Part shown: in pieces, positions 51,287 to 60,210 of the stretch | Layout: each line of letters begins with the position of its first letter | How positions within the stretch are numbered: the first letter of the stretch is position 1 | Assembly (NCBI GenBank): GCA_024213275.1 | Contig: JANAVG010000001.1 | Location: forward strand, 1-64,000 | Direction: 5' to 3' | Length of the DNA: 64,000 bases | Source: Rossellomorea sp. BNER | GTDB taxonomy: Bacteria; Bacillota; Bacilli; Bacillales; Bacillaceae_B | Notes under the pieces: model-generated | Database searches by the model: none | What the model saw: the letters and a program-made list of their open reading frames with translations, nothing else | Told to the model about the DNA's origin: nothing | Program-made: the position numbers and the translations under genes

Positions 51287-51658
51287 TCATCTGTGTTGAT
51301 CTACAAGAATAGTATTCCCGTCAGGATCTTCAATTGTAAAACTTGCAGGTCCTTCACTTGTTTCATCTGCTTCTGACAACATCTTAATTCCTTTTGCTTT
51401 AAGCTGCTTTTGAAGGTCACGGATGTCTGTGAATGAATCGAGATTTTCGGCATTTTGATTCCAACCTGGATTAAACGTCAGAATGTTCTTTTCAAACATT
51501 CCTTGGAATAGACCAATGACGGTACTTTCATTCTTCATTATAAGCCAATTTTGGGTAATATCCCCGCCTAAGGATTGAAACCCCAGATTTTCGTAAAAAG
51601 ATTTTGATTGATTAATGTCTTTTACACTTAAACTAATAGAGAATGCGCCTAGTTTCAT
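51287..51658 (-). CDS. VOC family protein
   Basis: The 123 residues are a glyoxalase-like protein ([26 protein letters not shown], the [13 protein letters not shown] strand, [16 protein letters not shown]). GAGGAGG lies close to the ATG. The C-terminal NTILVDQH ends the second module. It is separated from the other VOC gene by repeat copy 4. The function (antibiotic binding or detoxification) cannot be read. Confidence 0.82.
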   Translation of the reverse strand: MKLGAFSISLSVKDINQSKSFYENLGFQSLGGDITQNWLIMKNESTVIGLFQGMFEKNILTFNPGWNQNAENLDSFTDIRDLQKQLKAKGIKMLSEADETSEGPASFTIEDPDGNTILVDQHR

Positions 51659-51770
51659 ATTTCCTCCTCATAATAAATTAATAATTCCAAAAATTTTTTA
51701 CGTAAATTAAGTGTACATCATTACTTTGAAGAACACATCTCATTTTATCCAATTTTTATAAGATAAAGTC

Positions 51771-51812
51771 AAAAAATGGGCGCAATCCTTGCTAGGGAAA
51801 GCGCCCTTTAGG
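51771..51812 (-). terminator. GGGC-type repeat forming a terminator
   Basis: On the minus strand AAAGGGCGCTTTCCCTAG then CAAGGATTGCGCCC and ATTTTTTG make a full hairpin with T run. It is the best-preserved copy of the dispersed repeat and shows its terminator form. It lies downstream of the methyltransferase and 57-residue gene pair. Confidence 0.75.
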
Positions 51813-51910
51813 TGAAGTAATAAAAACACCTTACTTTACTGTATTGTTACCTCCCAATATTGCATTCCAACTTTAGAATAAACTTTCTCCTTGCCCTATT
51901 TTTCAAGAAC

Positions 51911-52084
51911 TTATTGGGGGTCTATTCTCTTATAAACATTCAGCATCACTTTATCAACTGGGTCAGAAGAGAAAGCCCAATTCTTTAATAGTTCGGACTT
52001 TATTGATTTCCCTAAGTGTTTATCATCAATACTCAAACACAGCCGATAGCCTCTAAAACAATCTAAGATTAGTTTTCCGTTCAT
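51911..52084 (-). CDS. possible 57-residue protein coupled to the methyltransferase
   Basis: The frame [20 protein letters not shown] through [13 protein letters not shown] begins with an ATG that overlaps the methyltransferase stop codon (ATGA). That suggests translational coupling, or a once-longer coding region. Amino acid use looks genuine. It is followed by the terminator at 51771-51812. No family was recognised. Confidence 0.45.
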   Translation of the reverse strand: MNGKLILDCFRGYRLCLSIDDKHLGKSIKSELLKNWAFSSDPVDKVMLNVYKRIDPQ

Positions 52085-52791
52085 TTTTTTGAAGTCGCTT
52101 TTATGATTAGGAAATGAGGATTGGTCATTAAGTAGTGATAGGATTTTTCATTTCTTTCTTTCATTTTTTCCTGTGGTTGGGGTTCAATCAGATTATCAAG
52201 TTTGAAAAATTGAGTAGTTTCGTTTACGATGCTTTGCATAGGTCTTCTGTAAAAACTAACATCAATCGAGATAGTAGGTTTGTTCCAGGTTTCCGTCAGT
52301 AATTGCGTTTCAAAGTAATCTTTACATTGGTGTCTTGTAAAGTCCATGAACGGGTGATGAACTGAAAATAAAAACGTTCCTCCACTTTTAAGAATACGGT
52401 TGAATTCCTGAAACGATTGTGTCCAATTTTCTAGATAGTGTAGTGTAAGGGAGCTTACAATGACATCAAATGAATCATCTTCAAATGGGAAGGTTTCTTG
52501 AAGATCATGACAGAGAATTGTCGCTTGATTACCTAAACGCTGCTTTGCTACTTTCACCATTTCAGGGCTTACGTCGATTCCAGTAACATTTGCCCCTCTT
52601 TGCATTAACTGTTCCGAGTACCAACCTGCAGCACAACCAGCGTCAAGTACTTCATATCGATTTAATTGAAGTGGTAAAGCGGCCATCATGGCCGGGCGTT
52701 CATAATAAGCATTGTAAGGACTCACCTTATCTACATCGTTTTTATATGTATTAGCTAACTGGTTATACGTTTCTCCCGTTGGATTTGTCAT
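52081..52791 (-). CDS. class I SAM-dependent methyltransferase
   Basis: The 236 residues show the standard motifs: motif [17 protein letters not shown] near 48-63, [11 protein letters not shown], and motif [37 protein letters not shown] is the post-III strand. It resembles the UbiE/Methyltransf_11 group. GGGGGAT precedes the ATG. The target is unknown. It is different from the methyltransferase pseudogene at 20070. Confidence 0.87.
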   Translation of the reverse strand: MTNPTGETYNQLANTYKNDVDKVSPYNAYYERPAMMAALPLQLNRYEVLDAGCAAGWYSEQLMQRGANVTGIDVSPEMVKVAKQRLGNQATILCHDLQETFPFEDDSFDVIVSSLTLHYLENWTQSFQEFNRILKSGGTFLFSVHHPFMDFTRHQCKDYFETQLLTETWNKPTISIDVSFYRRPMQSIVNETTQFFKLDNLIEPQPQEKMKERNEKSYHYLMTNPHFLIIKATSKK

Positions 52792-52962
52792 TAATAATCC
52801 CCCTGAGTTTTTATTGAATTACATGTTATAAATTCAATTTTACTTTTTGAAAGTTCCACTATTTTTTCCATTTAACGAAGATCTCTGCCCATTATCTAGA
52901 ATATGCATCAGCATAAACGAGGAATTCATCTACCTATTTATATCACATTGACATTTTATCGA

Positions 52963-53433
52963 TTATCTAGTGTCATCATTTTTAACCAGATAATTGGTTA
53001 GACCCATTATAGAACGAACAATGATCATAAACAGGAACACACTCACAAGGGTAAAGTACCACTCCCAATGGAGATAATCGATCAGGTCTGTGTATTTTTC
53101 CAAAAAGAATTCGAGGATAGATAAAACACTACTATATACCAATGCTTTCAAAATGATTCCCCAAAAACCTGAATGATAAGTTGCTTGGTAATAATAGATA
53201 CATAAAACCGGGAATAAGAGAAATTCAAAAAGAACACTTGATTGAAAGTGTTTGAATAAATTCACAGGATATCTGATAAGATGCTCTTCGACGACAATAA
53301 CACCTAAAAAAACGGCGAAGAAACCGGTCATAAAGAAAATTAAAAGCCAATCTTTTTGCGGAGGCTTTCGTAAAGAAAGAATAAATAGCCCTATACCTCC
53401 GATTAGCAAGAGCCACAATAAGATGATTTCCAC
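52963..53433 (-). CDS. CBO0543-like membrane protein
   Basis: The 156 residues contain five predicted helices. Features EEHLIRYPVNLFKHFQSS, LFEFLLFPVLCIYYYQAT and LIDYLHWEWYFTLVSVFLF are typical of the CBO0543 family of Bacillales, which often occur in clusters of related small membrane proteins. The GTG start follows GAGGGGATG. It is 12 bp behind the next gene upstream. Function is unknown. Confidence 0.8.
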   Translation of the reverse strand: MEIILLWLLLIGGIGLFILSLRKPPQKDWLLIFFMTGFFAVFLGVIVVEEHLIRYPVNLFKHFQSSVLFEFLLFPVLCIYYYQATYHSGFWGIILKALVYSSVLSILEFFLEKYTDLIDYLHWEWYFTLVSVFLFMIIVRSIMGLTNYLVKNDDTR

Positions 53434-53445
53434 GATAACATCCCC

Positions 53446-53688
53446 TCAACAGTATAAATTAACATCTTTATCAAACACTCTTCCCAGGGACATTAACCAG
53501 TTAAGTAAGAAGACCATAATGATGACTGATGCAATATAAGCTAAAAGAGGTCTTTTATAATGAAGCCGCAACAAAGGAAACATTACGATCAGAAATAACA
53601 GTGACCATCCGATTGTCCAACCATGATCATAATATATACCATCGAAACAGACCCCACCCCATTCGACACTATGTAAATAATGATCCAT
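53446..53688 (-). CDS. small membrane protein, partner of the CBO0543-like gene
   Basis: The 80 residues start with SVEWGGVCFDGIYYDHGWTI and then have two helices (about 27-45 and 49-67). It is directly upstream of the CBO0543-like gene with 12 bp between, likely one operon. The ribosome site (GGAAA) is weak. No family was recognised. Confidence 0.55.
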   Translation of the reverse strand: MDHYLHSVEWGGVCFDGIYYDHGWTIGWSLLFLIVMFPLLRLHYKRPLLAYIASVIIMVFLLNWLMSLGRVFDKDVNLYC

Positions 53689-53818
53689 TTTCCAATATGA
53701 TAGAATCGTTTTCCAAGTGGTAATTTGATTGGAAAAGAATCACAGTGTACGGAAAAACAATAAAAATATATAACAACGCTACCTCAGATTGGGACAACCC
53801 TATTTTGAAGTTCACTGT

Positions 53819-54019
53819 CTATAAAGGATCATTAGTCGTTAGTGAGAAATAAAGCAAATCTATTACTGATAGATAAATCATCGTCGTATGGAAGTTTCGA
53901 AATCGGCTTCCATCCGCCCAGAACCAAGCAAAAATATGGTCATTGTTTTGATAAAAACGTGCATATAGAATCTCCTTCATGATGAAAAATGCAGTGAAGA
54001 AGGATTCGGTAAATTTAGG
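53819..54019 (-). pseudogene. membrane protein C-terminal fragment
   Basis: A minus-strand frame without a proper start reads PKFTESFFTAFFIMKEILYA then RFYQNNDHIFAWFWADGSRF and ends YFSLTTNDPL. It resembles the end of a CBO0543-like or related membrane protein and is closed upstream by a stop at 54020. The rest of the 53.7-54.15 kb gap shows nothing. Confidence 0.5.
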
Positions 54020-54155
54020 TTATCCAAAAGATGGATAAATATGAACTTTTGATTGGCGGTATGTAAAGAATCATTTATTAAACTTTCGACATTTTTAAGA
54101 TTGATATTTTGTCTTTCCTGCCCTCCTCAATAAGGTACATTAATTTAACTATTCG

Positions 54156-54578
54156 CTAATGACTCTTTATTAGAGCATGATCTAATTCACGTACTTTATC
54201 ATATGCCTGTAACAAGTGCTCAGGGACCAATGTTCTCCCGTAATCCCAAGCATTCGTTTCTATTTCAGCTTTAAGCTTTTCTATTTCATCATCTTCACCA
54301 TACTTTAGGGTCCTTAAATCATGTTTGTTTTTCTTAAAATCTAAGTAATACCCAATCACATGATAAAGAATCAGTTTAACAAAATTTTCATCGGTCTCTT
54401 TTATTCTAATTTTACTGATATAACCGTTAACTTGAAGATAATTAAATTTTATAGTATTTGTCGATACGTTATAACTCATTGGTACTTTAAGATTATTATT
54501 AAATTCATAGAGAATATTTAAATTGTGCTGATCTAATGTATCTTTAATGATCTTCTCAATATTCCATGTATAAAGCAT
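54156..54578 (-). CDS. metallopeptidase-like protein lacking the HExxH motif
   Basis: The start at 54578 follows GGAAGTG; the longer frame has no such site. The 140 residues contain LYHVIGYYLDFKKNKHDL where zincin-like ImmA/IrrE-type proteins have HELGHxLD. The segment ends with EIETNAWDYGRTLVPEHLL, also typical of that fold. The catalytic Glu and second His are absent (H-V-I-G-Y), so it is probably not an active protease. Confidence 0.55.
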   Translation of the reverse strand: MLYTWNIEKIIKDTLDQHNLNILYEFNNNLKVPMSYNVSTNTIKFNYLQVNGYISKIRIKETDENFVKLILYHVIGYYLDFKKNKHDLRTLKYGEDDEIEKLKAEIETNAWDYGRTLVPEHLLQAYDKVRELDHALIKSH

Positions 54579-54934
54579 TTTGATATCACTTCCCTTAAAA
54601 TATAAAAACATCTGTCAGTTATATGAATCTAGCACTACCTAAGTCTAAAAATGAAAATTTAAATAAGATCTTGTATAAAACTATTCAAGTTACTGTCTTG
54701 AATATCCTTCTATTTTTCCACAATGAATTTTGATCATACAATCTCATGCATATAATCAAAAAATGAGCCATCTGTTCGTATTAAATTTACTTAATAGACA
54801 GCCCCTCTATATAGATCATTCGTTAACCATTTATAACCTGGTTTTTAAAACACCTTTGGGATGTAGCAAGACCCTGCCAATATGATCGTAATTTATATAC
54901 TGTAGTGCCTACCCCTTGATTTCCAGCCTACCCT

Positions 54935-55712
54935 TCTGTAAGAAAAGAGTTCAATCGCGACGTGATAAACCCCATTAGCCAAAATGGCGGTAAGAATGGA
55001 GATTAATCGTACCTTGATAAACCGGAAAAGCCAAAATGGCGGTAAGAAAGGAGATCAATCGTGACGTGATAATCCTCAAAAGCCAAAATGACAGTAAGAA
55101 AAGAACCCAATCGTACCGTGATAAACCCCAAAAGCCAAAATGGCGGTAAGAATAGAGCTCAATCGTACCGTGATAAACCTCAAAAACCAAAATGGCGGTA
55201 AGAAAGGAGCTCAATCGTGACGTGATAATCCTCAAAAGCCAAAATGACAGTAAGAAGAGAGCCCAATCGTACCTTGATAAACCCCATTAGCCAAAATGAC
55301 GGTAAGAATAGAGCTCAATCGTACCTTGATAAACCCCAAAAGGCAAAATGACGGTAAGAATAGAGCTCAATCGTACCGTGATAAACCAGAAAAGCCAAAA
55401 TGACGGTAAGAATAGAGCTTAATCGTGCCGTGATAAACCCCAAAAGCCAAAATGACAGTAAGAAAAGAGCCCAATCGTACCTTGATAAACCCCATTAGCC
55501 AAAATGACAGTAAGAAAAGAGCCCAATCGTACCGTGATAAACCCCATTAGCCAAAATGACGGTAAGAATAGAGCTCAATCGTACCTTGATAAACCCCATT
55601 AGCCAAAATGGCAGTAAGAATGGAGATCAATCGTACCTTGATAAACCGGAAAAGCCAAAATGGCGGTAAGAATAGAGCTTAATCGTGCCGTGATAAACCG
55701 GAAAAGCCAAAA
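54935..55712 (-). repeat. 52-bp tandem array 2, about 15 copies, inverted to array 1
   Basis: AATCG(T/G) starts at 54953 and every 52 bp through 55681 with no length change. Reverse-complemented, the unit reads CACGGTACGATTGAGCTC then TATTCTTACCGTCATTTT and GGCTTTTGGGGTTTAT, clearly the same family as 46491-47640. Blocks of three units (156 bp) and single units are repeated within it. It ends abruptly against the haloperoxidase fragment. The 54.6-54.93 kb stretch before it shows nothing. Confidence 0.95.
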
Positions 55713-55940
55713 TCTTCTGCACATGCTACTATAGCAGGGTGTGCTGAGGTCCTATTAAGTTATTTCTTTCCACTGGAGTCATCCGAAATAAAAAAAGTAA
55801 TGGAAGAAAGTGCTCAATCTCGTTTGTACGCCGGGGTACATTTTAAAGTCGATAACGACGAAGGCTTAAGATTGGGCAGACAAATTGGAGAATTGGTTAC
55901 AAACATATTGAAGGCACAAAACCTAAACACCTTTCGATAG
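55713..55940 (+). pseudogene. vanadium-dependent haloperoxidase, 3' fragment
   Basis: Translation from the array edge gives SSAHATIAGCAEVLLSYFFP and later SRLYAGVHFKVDNDEGLRLG then RQIGELVTNILK and a stop. These are the C-terminal vanadate-binding motifs (SGHAT and RLYxGxHF) of the PAP2-related haloperoxidases. The N-terminal two thirds are missing, and the repeat array begins exactly where the gene is cut. The following 56.0 kb gap holds only the terminator at 56072. Confidence 0.8.
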
Positions 55941-56071
55941 GAACGAAATTCTTTACATGAACAATGCTATTTGAGCTAGCGTTTAGTCAACCCAAATTTC
56001 AAATGACAGATGCTTTATCATTTTTATTGATATAAATTTTAAAAAATATGAAGTTGCTTCTATAAAATAAA

Positions 56072-56123
56072 GGTACCTGTCCCCCAATGCAATAAATTAG
56101 TATCACACTTAGGTCAGGTACCC
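56072..56123 (-). terminator. terminator of the M20 operon
   Basis: On the minus strand GGGTACCTGAC and, 28 bases later, GACAGGTACC are followed by TTTATTTT. It lies just beyond the stop codon of the amidohydrolase gene. Confidence 0.75.
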
Positions 56124-56126
56124 GTA

Positions 56127-57305
56127 TTATTCTTCGTTTAAATATGCCCATGCAAATTGAGCATAAAGTTCTGCACCTGTTGCGAGTGCATCCTCATCAA
56201 CATTGAATTTGCCGTGATGATGAGCCCATTCTGTATCTTTATCAGGATTTCCTGCTCCAACTAAAGCAAAGCTTCCAGGGACTTCATCTAAATAGAAGCT
56301 GAAATCTTCACCGCCCATCGTTGGTTTCTCATCATAAACTGCCTCTTCACCAAATGCTTCTGCTGCCACTTTTTGTACTAGCTTCGCGCTATCTTCATCA
56401 TTGATGACAGCTTGCGTACCACGGATATAATCCACCTCTGCCGTCGCACCATATATATTGGCAACATTTTCAGCATAGACTTTAAGTTGTTTATCAATGT
56501 GATCGCGCGTTTCAGGATCAAAACAACGTACGGTTCCTTCAATCACTGCATTTTCCGCAATGACATTGAAGCGCGTTCCAACGACCATTTTTCCAACTGT
56601 TACAACAGCAGGGTGTTGCGGGTCAATCGTTCTTGATACAACGGATTGTACATTCATCACAAATGAAGAAGCAACGATAGATGCATCAATACAATCTTGC
56701 GGCATTGCCCCATGTCCACCCCTTCCTTTGAAAGTCACGGTGAAAATATCTGCTGAAGCAAACGAAGGACCTGGTGAACAAGCGATTTTGTGTGTCGGCA
56801 TTTGTGACCATATATGGATTCCAAACGCATGATCAACTCCTTCTACAGCTCCTTGTTTGACCATTTCTTTTGCACCTGTAGCAACCTCTTCAGCTGGTTG
56901 GAAAATAAGACGTACATTTCCAGTCAACTCATCTTTTATATCATTTAGTGCTTTTGCTGCAATCAATAGCATGGCCGTATGGGCATCATGACCACATGCG
57001 TGCATTTTCCCTTCTTCTTTTGAAGCATATGGCAAATCTTTATTTAATTCGACTACAGATAAGGCGTCCATATCAGCTCTTAATGCTACCGTCTTGCCAG
57101 CTTTTCCGCCTTTAATCTCTGCAATAACACCTGTTGGATCTGTTTTCCGATGTGAAATCCCTAAATTTTTCAGATATTCACTAACAAATGCAGATGTATT
57201 GACTTCTTCCCATGATAATTCTGGTTCGCTATGAAGTTTTCTCCGAATTTCCGTTAATTCTTCATTATATTTTTGAATAGATTCTTTAACTTTTTCATTG
57301 ATCAT
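56127..57305 (-). CDS. M20D family amidohydrolase
   Basis: This 392-residue metal-dependent aminoacylase/carboxypeptidase belongs to the IAA-amino-acid hydrolase / AmaA group. The metal ligands lie in MHACGHDAH (C104, H106), PAEE (E139-E140) and the C-terminal THHHGKFNVDE region (here WAHHHGKFNV). The ATG at 57305 overlaps the upstream stop codon (ATGA), so the pair is translationally coupled. It probably releases an amino acid from an N-acyl or peptide-like precursor. Confidence 0.88.
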   Translation of the reverse strand: MINEKVKESIQKYNEELTEIRRKLHSEPELSWEEVNTSAFVSEYLKNLGISHRKTDPTGVIAEIKGGKAGKTVALRADMDALSVVELNKDLPYASKEEGKMHACGHDAHTAMLLIAAKALNDIKDELTGNVRLIFQPAEEVATGAKEMVKQGAVEGVDHAFGIHIWSQMPTHKIACSPGPSFASADIFTVTFKGRGGHGAMPQDCIDASIVASSFVMNVQSVVSRTIDPQHPAVVTVGKMVVGTRFNVIAENAVIEGTVRCFDPETRDHIDKQLKVYAENVANIYGATAEVDYIRGTQAVINDEDSAKLVQKVAAEAFGEEAVYDEKPTMGGEDFSFYLDEVPGSFALVGAGNPDKDTEWAHHHGKFNVDEDALATGAELYAQFAWAYLNEE

Positions 57306-58534
57306 TTCGCTTCGACCCCCGTTAAGGACTTTGCTGCTTCGTAAAATATCTGTACGCCATTTGCAAGATGCACGGCATCTGACCACTCTTCCGGACAATG
57401 ACTAAGTCCATCTTTACTTGGAACAAAAATCATTCCTACATCGGTCACATCAGATAAAACCATTGCATCATGACCTGCACCGCTATTAATGGAACAGTAT
57501 GGAATGCCTAATTCTGTACTCTTTTCCTTTAGTAAAGCAACAATTTCATTGTTCATATTTTTGGGCTTCATATATAATGGCTGTTCAACAGATATACTGT
57601 ATCCTTGTTCTCTATAGGAATGAATCAAACTCTTTATTTTTGCGATGACATTGCTGATCGGTTCTTCCTGACTTGAACGGATATCGACGGAAAATTCCAC
57701 TTTATTTGGAATCACATTCGCTCCATTAGGAAGAACATGTAGGCGACCGGTAGTGATGACTGTCCCATTACCTTCCTCTATTGCAAGACCTGGGAATTGC
57801 GAAATAATATTTGCCGCAGCTATTAATGCATCTGTACGACGATCCATCGGTGTTGTACCTGCATGTCCAGCTTTTCCTTCAATGGTTACTTCTAATTGTG
57901 TCAATCCTACAATTCCTTCAACTACACCAATCGGAATATTCTTCTCTTCGAGGATCGGCCCTTGTTCAATATGCAACTCAAGAAACGATTTTATCGTATT
58001 AGGATCTCGTCTTTTTGGAAGCGAAGAATCCAATCCAATTTTCCCCATTGCTTCTACCGTTGTCACACCATCTTTGTCTTTTAATCTCTTAAAACCTTCC
58101 TCACTAAGCGAACCTACCATTCCTCTTGATCCCATTAGTCCTCCACCAAATCTAGCACCCTCTTCTTCAATAAGAGCGACAACTTCTAATGGATATTTAG
58201 GTGCTAGTTGATTTTCGGCAAAAAGACCTGCCACTTCAAGTGCAACAATGACACCTGCTGGGCCATCAAATGAGCCACCATTTGGTACGGAATCAAAATG
58301 GGATCCAATTAGTACACTTGGAGCATCTTTTAATGTACCCTCAAGTTTACCAAAAATATTGCCCAAACCATCTTCCTTGACAGTTAGACCGTATTCCTTC
58401 ATTTTTTCTTTAATATAATTTCGTGTAAGTAAATCTTCGTTACTATATGTCAGCCGTGTCATCCCTTTACCAGGTGTCGACGTAAATTCACTCAAATCAT
58501 TTATTTGCTTTTCTATACGTTCCTTAAGATTCAA
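57302..58534 (-). CDS. Zn-dependent M20 hydrolase, allantoate amidohydrolase / carbamoylase type
   Basis: This 410-residue di-zinc amidohydrolase of the AllC/HyuC group has IGSHFDSVPNGGSFDG with H79 and D90, the general base pair in IEEEGARFG (E124-E125), and LELHIEQGP. The family cleaves allantoate, ureidoglycolate or N-carbamoyl-L-amino acids. The TTG start follows AGGAGG. It forms an operon with the M20D amidohydrolase and probably the GltS-like transporter 115 bp upstream, so uptake and stepwise hydrolysis of an amide-nitrogen source is likely. Confidence 0.86.
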   Translation of the reverse strand: MNLKERIEKQINDLSEFTSTPGKGMTRLTYSNEDLLTRNYIKEKMKEYGLTVKEDGLGNIFGKLEGTLKDAPSVLIGSHFDSVPNGGSFDGPAGVIVALEVAGLFAENQLAPKYPLEVVALIEEEGARFGGGLMGSRGMVGSLSEEGFKRLKDKDGVTTVEAMGKIGLDSSLPKRRDPNTIKSFLELHIEQGPILEEKNIPIGVVEGIVGLTQLEVTIEGKAGHAGTTPMDRRTDALIAAANIISQFPGLAIEEGNGTVITTGRLHVLPNGANVIPNKVEFSVDIRSSQEEPISNVIAKIKSLIHSYREQGYSISVEQPLYMKPKNMNNEIVALLKEKSTELGIPYCSINSGAGHDAMVLSDVTDVGMIFVPSKDGLSHCPEEWSDAVHLANGVQIFYEAAKSLTGVEAK

Positions 58535-58648
58535 TTCGATTTCCTCCTATTTTACGGCTTATTAACGAGCAGTAAGAATTCCGCTTAAAGGCTGTGAAAT
58601 TTCAAGAGCCTAAAGTTGGGATGAGAAACCCCCACTGATGGTTTCATA

Positions 58649-59839
58649 TTATAGGAATTGCACAAATACTCCCGCTAAAATAACCGATACGATTGTAACC
58701 GATATAAATCCACCGACAAGCATCGGAGGGAGCATATGGCTTAATAAGGCTTCTCTTTCTTTTTCATCTTTTGTTAATGAATTGACGACTTCATTGGTAA
58801 TAATATAATCAGCTGGAAAGCCATATAAGGCTGTTAATGATACGGCAAACGCCATTTCTTTGCTGACTTTTAATACTCTCCCGACAATGAATGAGAAGAT
58901 ATACATACCGATAACAGCTAAGATGATGCAAATAACGAGTGGATATAGGATCTCCATCATCATACTTGGTGTTGCATTTTTTAATCCATCAAAGACGAAG
59001 AGCATAAGGATCATGATAGATAATCCAAATCCATTTGCTTTTTGTAAAGGATGTTTTTCCAAGAAGCCAATACTTTTAGCAATAACCCCAAATAATAAGC
59101 AAAGTACAAATGCGTTAACGGACACAACTGGAGCTAATACAGTTGAAACTAGGTATGCGAGAAAAGCGACAACCCCAATTCGGAAAAATTTAAAGTATTC
59201 CGTATTATATTTTCCGGGAAGGTTCTTAAACAACTTAAGCTCGGTCATGCCTTCTGCAGCGGATGAATCAGAATCATCCTTTTTTTCCGTTAATTGTCCA
59301 TTTCGATATTGACCTAGAAGCTTCTTCCCTTCCTTTTTCAAGAAAATAGATGTTAAAGGATATCCAGCAAAGCCTTGCATCACATAAATAACAATAGCAA
59401 AAACAGACAAACTCGTTAGTCCGGCATTAGCTGCACCTTCTGACATGATTAATGCAGATACCATACCGCCAACTAAAGGAGGAATCGCTACAAGGATTGT
59501 TTTTAGATCAAATATTAGTGTACCAATTCCGAATAATAGGGATACAATGCCAAGTATACCTGAAAGAGAGATGACAATGGTTTTCCATTGTCTTATCAAT
59601 TCTTTAATCGAAAGTAATGTTCCCATGTTTACAATTAATAGGTACATCACCATCGTTGCGACTACCGGCGGAATACCTGCTACAGATACAATATCTTGTG
59701 GAAAAAATGTCCAGTATCCAATTAAAAAAAGAATCGCACATATAAAAACTGAAGGTACCCATGCCTTTGTTCGGACGGCCACAAAATCCCCGATAAATAA
59801 AATAAGCAGTACAATAACTAAAGCTAACATTTGAGACAT
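58649..59839 (-). CDS. GltS-like integral membrane transporter
   Basis: The 396 residues contain about eleven helices in two halves around a central hydrophilic loop (about 180-210). The arrangement SLSVFAIVIYVMQGFAGYPL and ALYGFPADYIITNEVVNSLT resembles the sodium/glutamate symporter (ESS) superfamily. AGGGAGGG precedes the ATG. It leads an operon with two M20-type hydrolases. The substrate is probably the compound those enzymes cut. The specific family name is uncertain. Confidence 0.7.
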   Translation of the reverse strand: MSQMLALVIVLLILFIGDFVAVRTKAWVPSVFICAILFLIGYWTFFPQDIVSVAGIPPVVATMVMYLLIVNMGTLLSIKELIRQWKTIVISLSGILGIVSLLFGIGTLIFDLKTILVAIPPLVGGMVSALIMSEGAANAGLTSLSVFAIVIYVMQGFAGYPLTSIFLKKEGKKLLGQYRNGQLTEKKDDSDSSAAEGMTELKLFKNLPGKYNTEYFKFFRIGVVAFLAYLVSTVLAPVVSVNAFVLCLLFGVIAKSIGFLEKHPLQKANGFGLSIMILMLFVFDGLKNATPSMMMEILYPLVICIILAVIGMYIFSFIVGRVLKVSKEMAFAVSLTALYGFPADYIITNEVVNSLTKDEKEREALLSHMLPPMLVGGFISVTIVSVILAGVFVQFL

Positions 59840-60160
59840 CTGAGTGCCCTCCCTTTCATTTTAATATTATTTCGATATAATACCATCTTATTTTCCGAAT
59901 TGAAAGTATTTTTTAATAATTTAGTAAACACACATTATTCCAATTACTCTTTTTACCTTTTTTCGGACTGTATGCTAGTAATAGAATCGGTAGTATCTAG
60001 CCACGGGTGGGCAATTTCATTATCCGATTGTTAAATTGAGTTTAATGGATAAAAGCCTGCTGTCATCAGCCATTAGAGATAGCCTAAAGATAAATAATTA
60101 ACTTAATGTATGCCATGACATTTGCAGCCTAATAAGTATTGCAAAAAATAATTAAACATA
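59840..60160. other. gap between transporter and YhgE-like gene
   Basis: About 320 bp with the promoter region of the transporter operon at its left. It is AT-rich and no clear operator or RNA element was recognised. Confidence 0.4.
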
Positions 60161-60199
60161 GAAAAAAGCCCTGCAGAGATTTCTCTCTACAAGGCTCTA
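60161..60199 (-). terminator. terminator of the YhgE-like gene
   Basis: Minus-strand AGCCTTGTAGAGAG pairs with TCTCTGCAGGGCT with two mismatches, followed by TTTTTTC. Confidence 0.75.
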
Positions 60200-60210
60200 T
60201 CAGCTTTGTC

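Noticed and set aside
57306..57398. 31-residue N-terminal extension of the M20D amidohydrolase
   Set aside because: It lies wholly inside the upstream gene, is Arg/Cys-rich and lacks a ribosome site; the ATGA overlap at 57305 is the better start.
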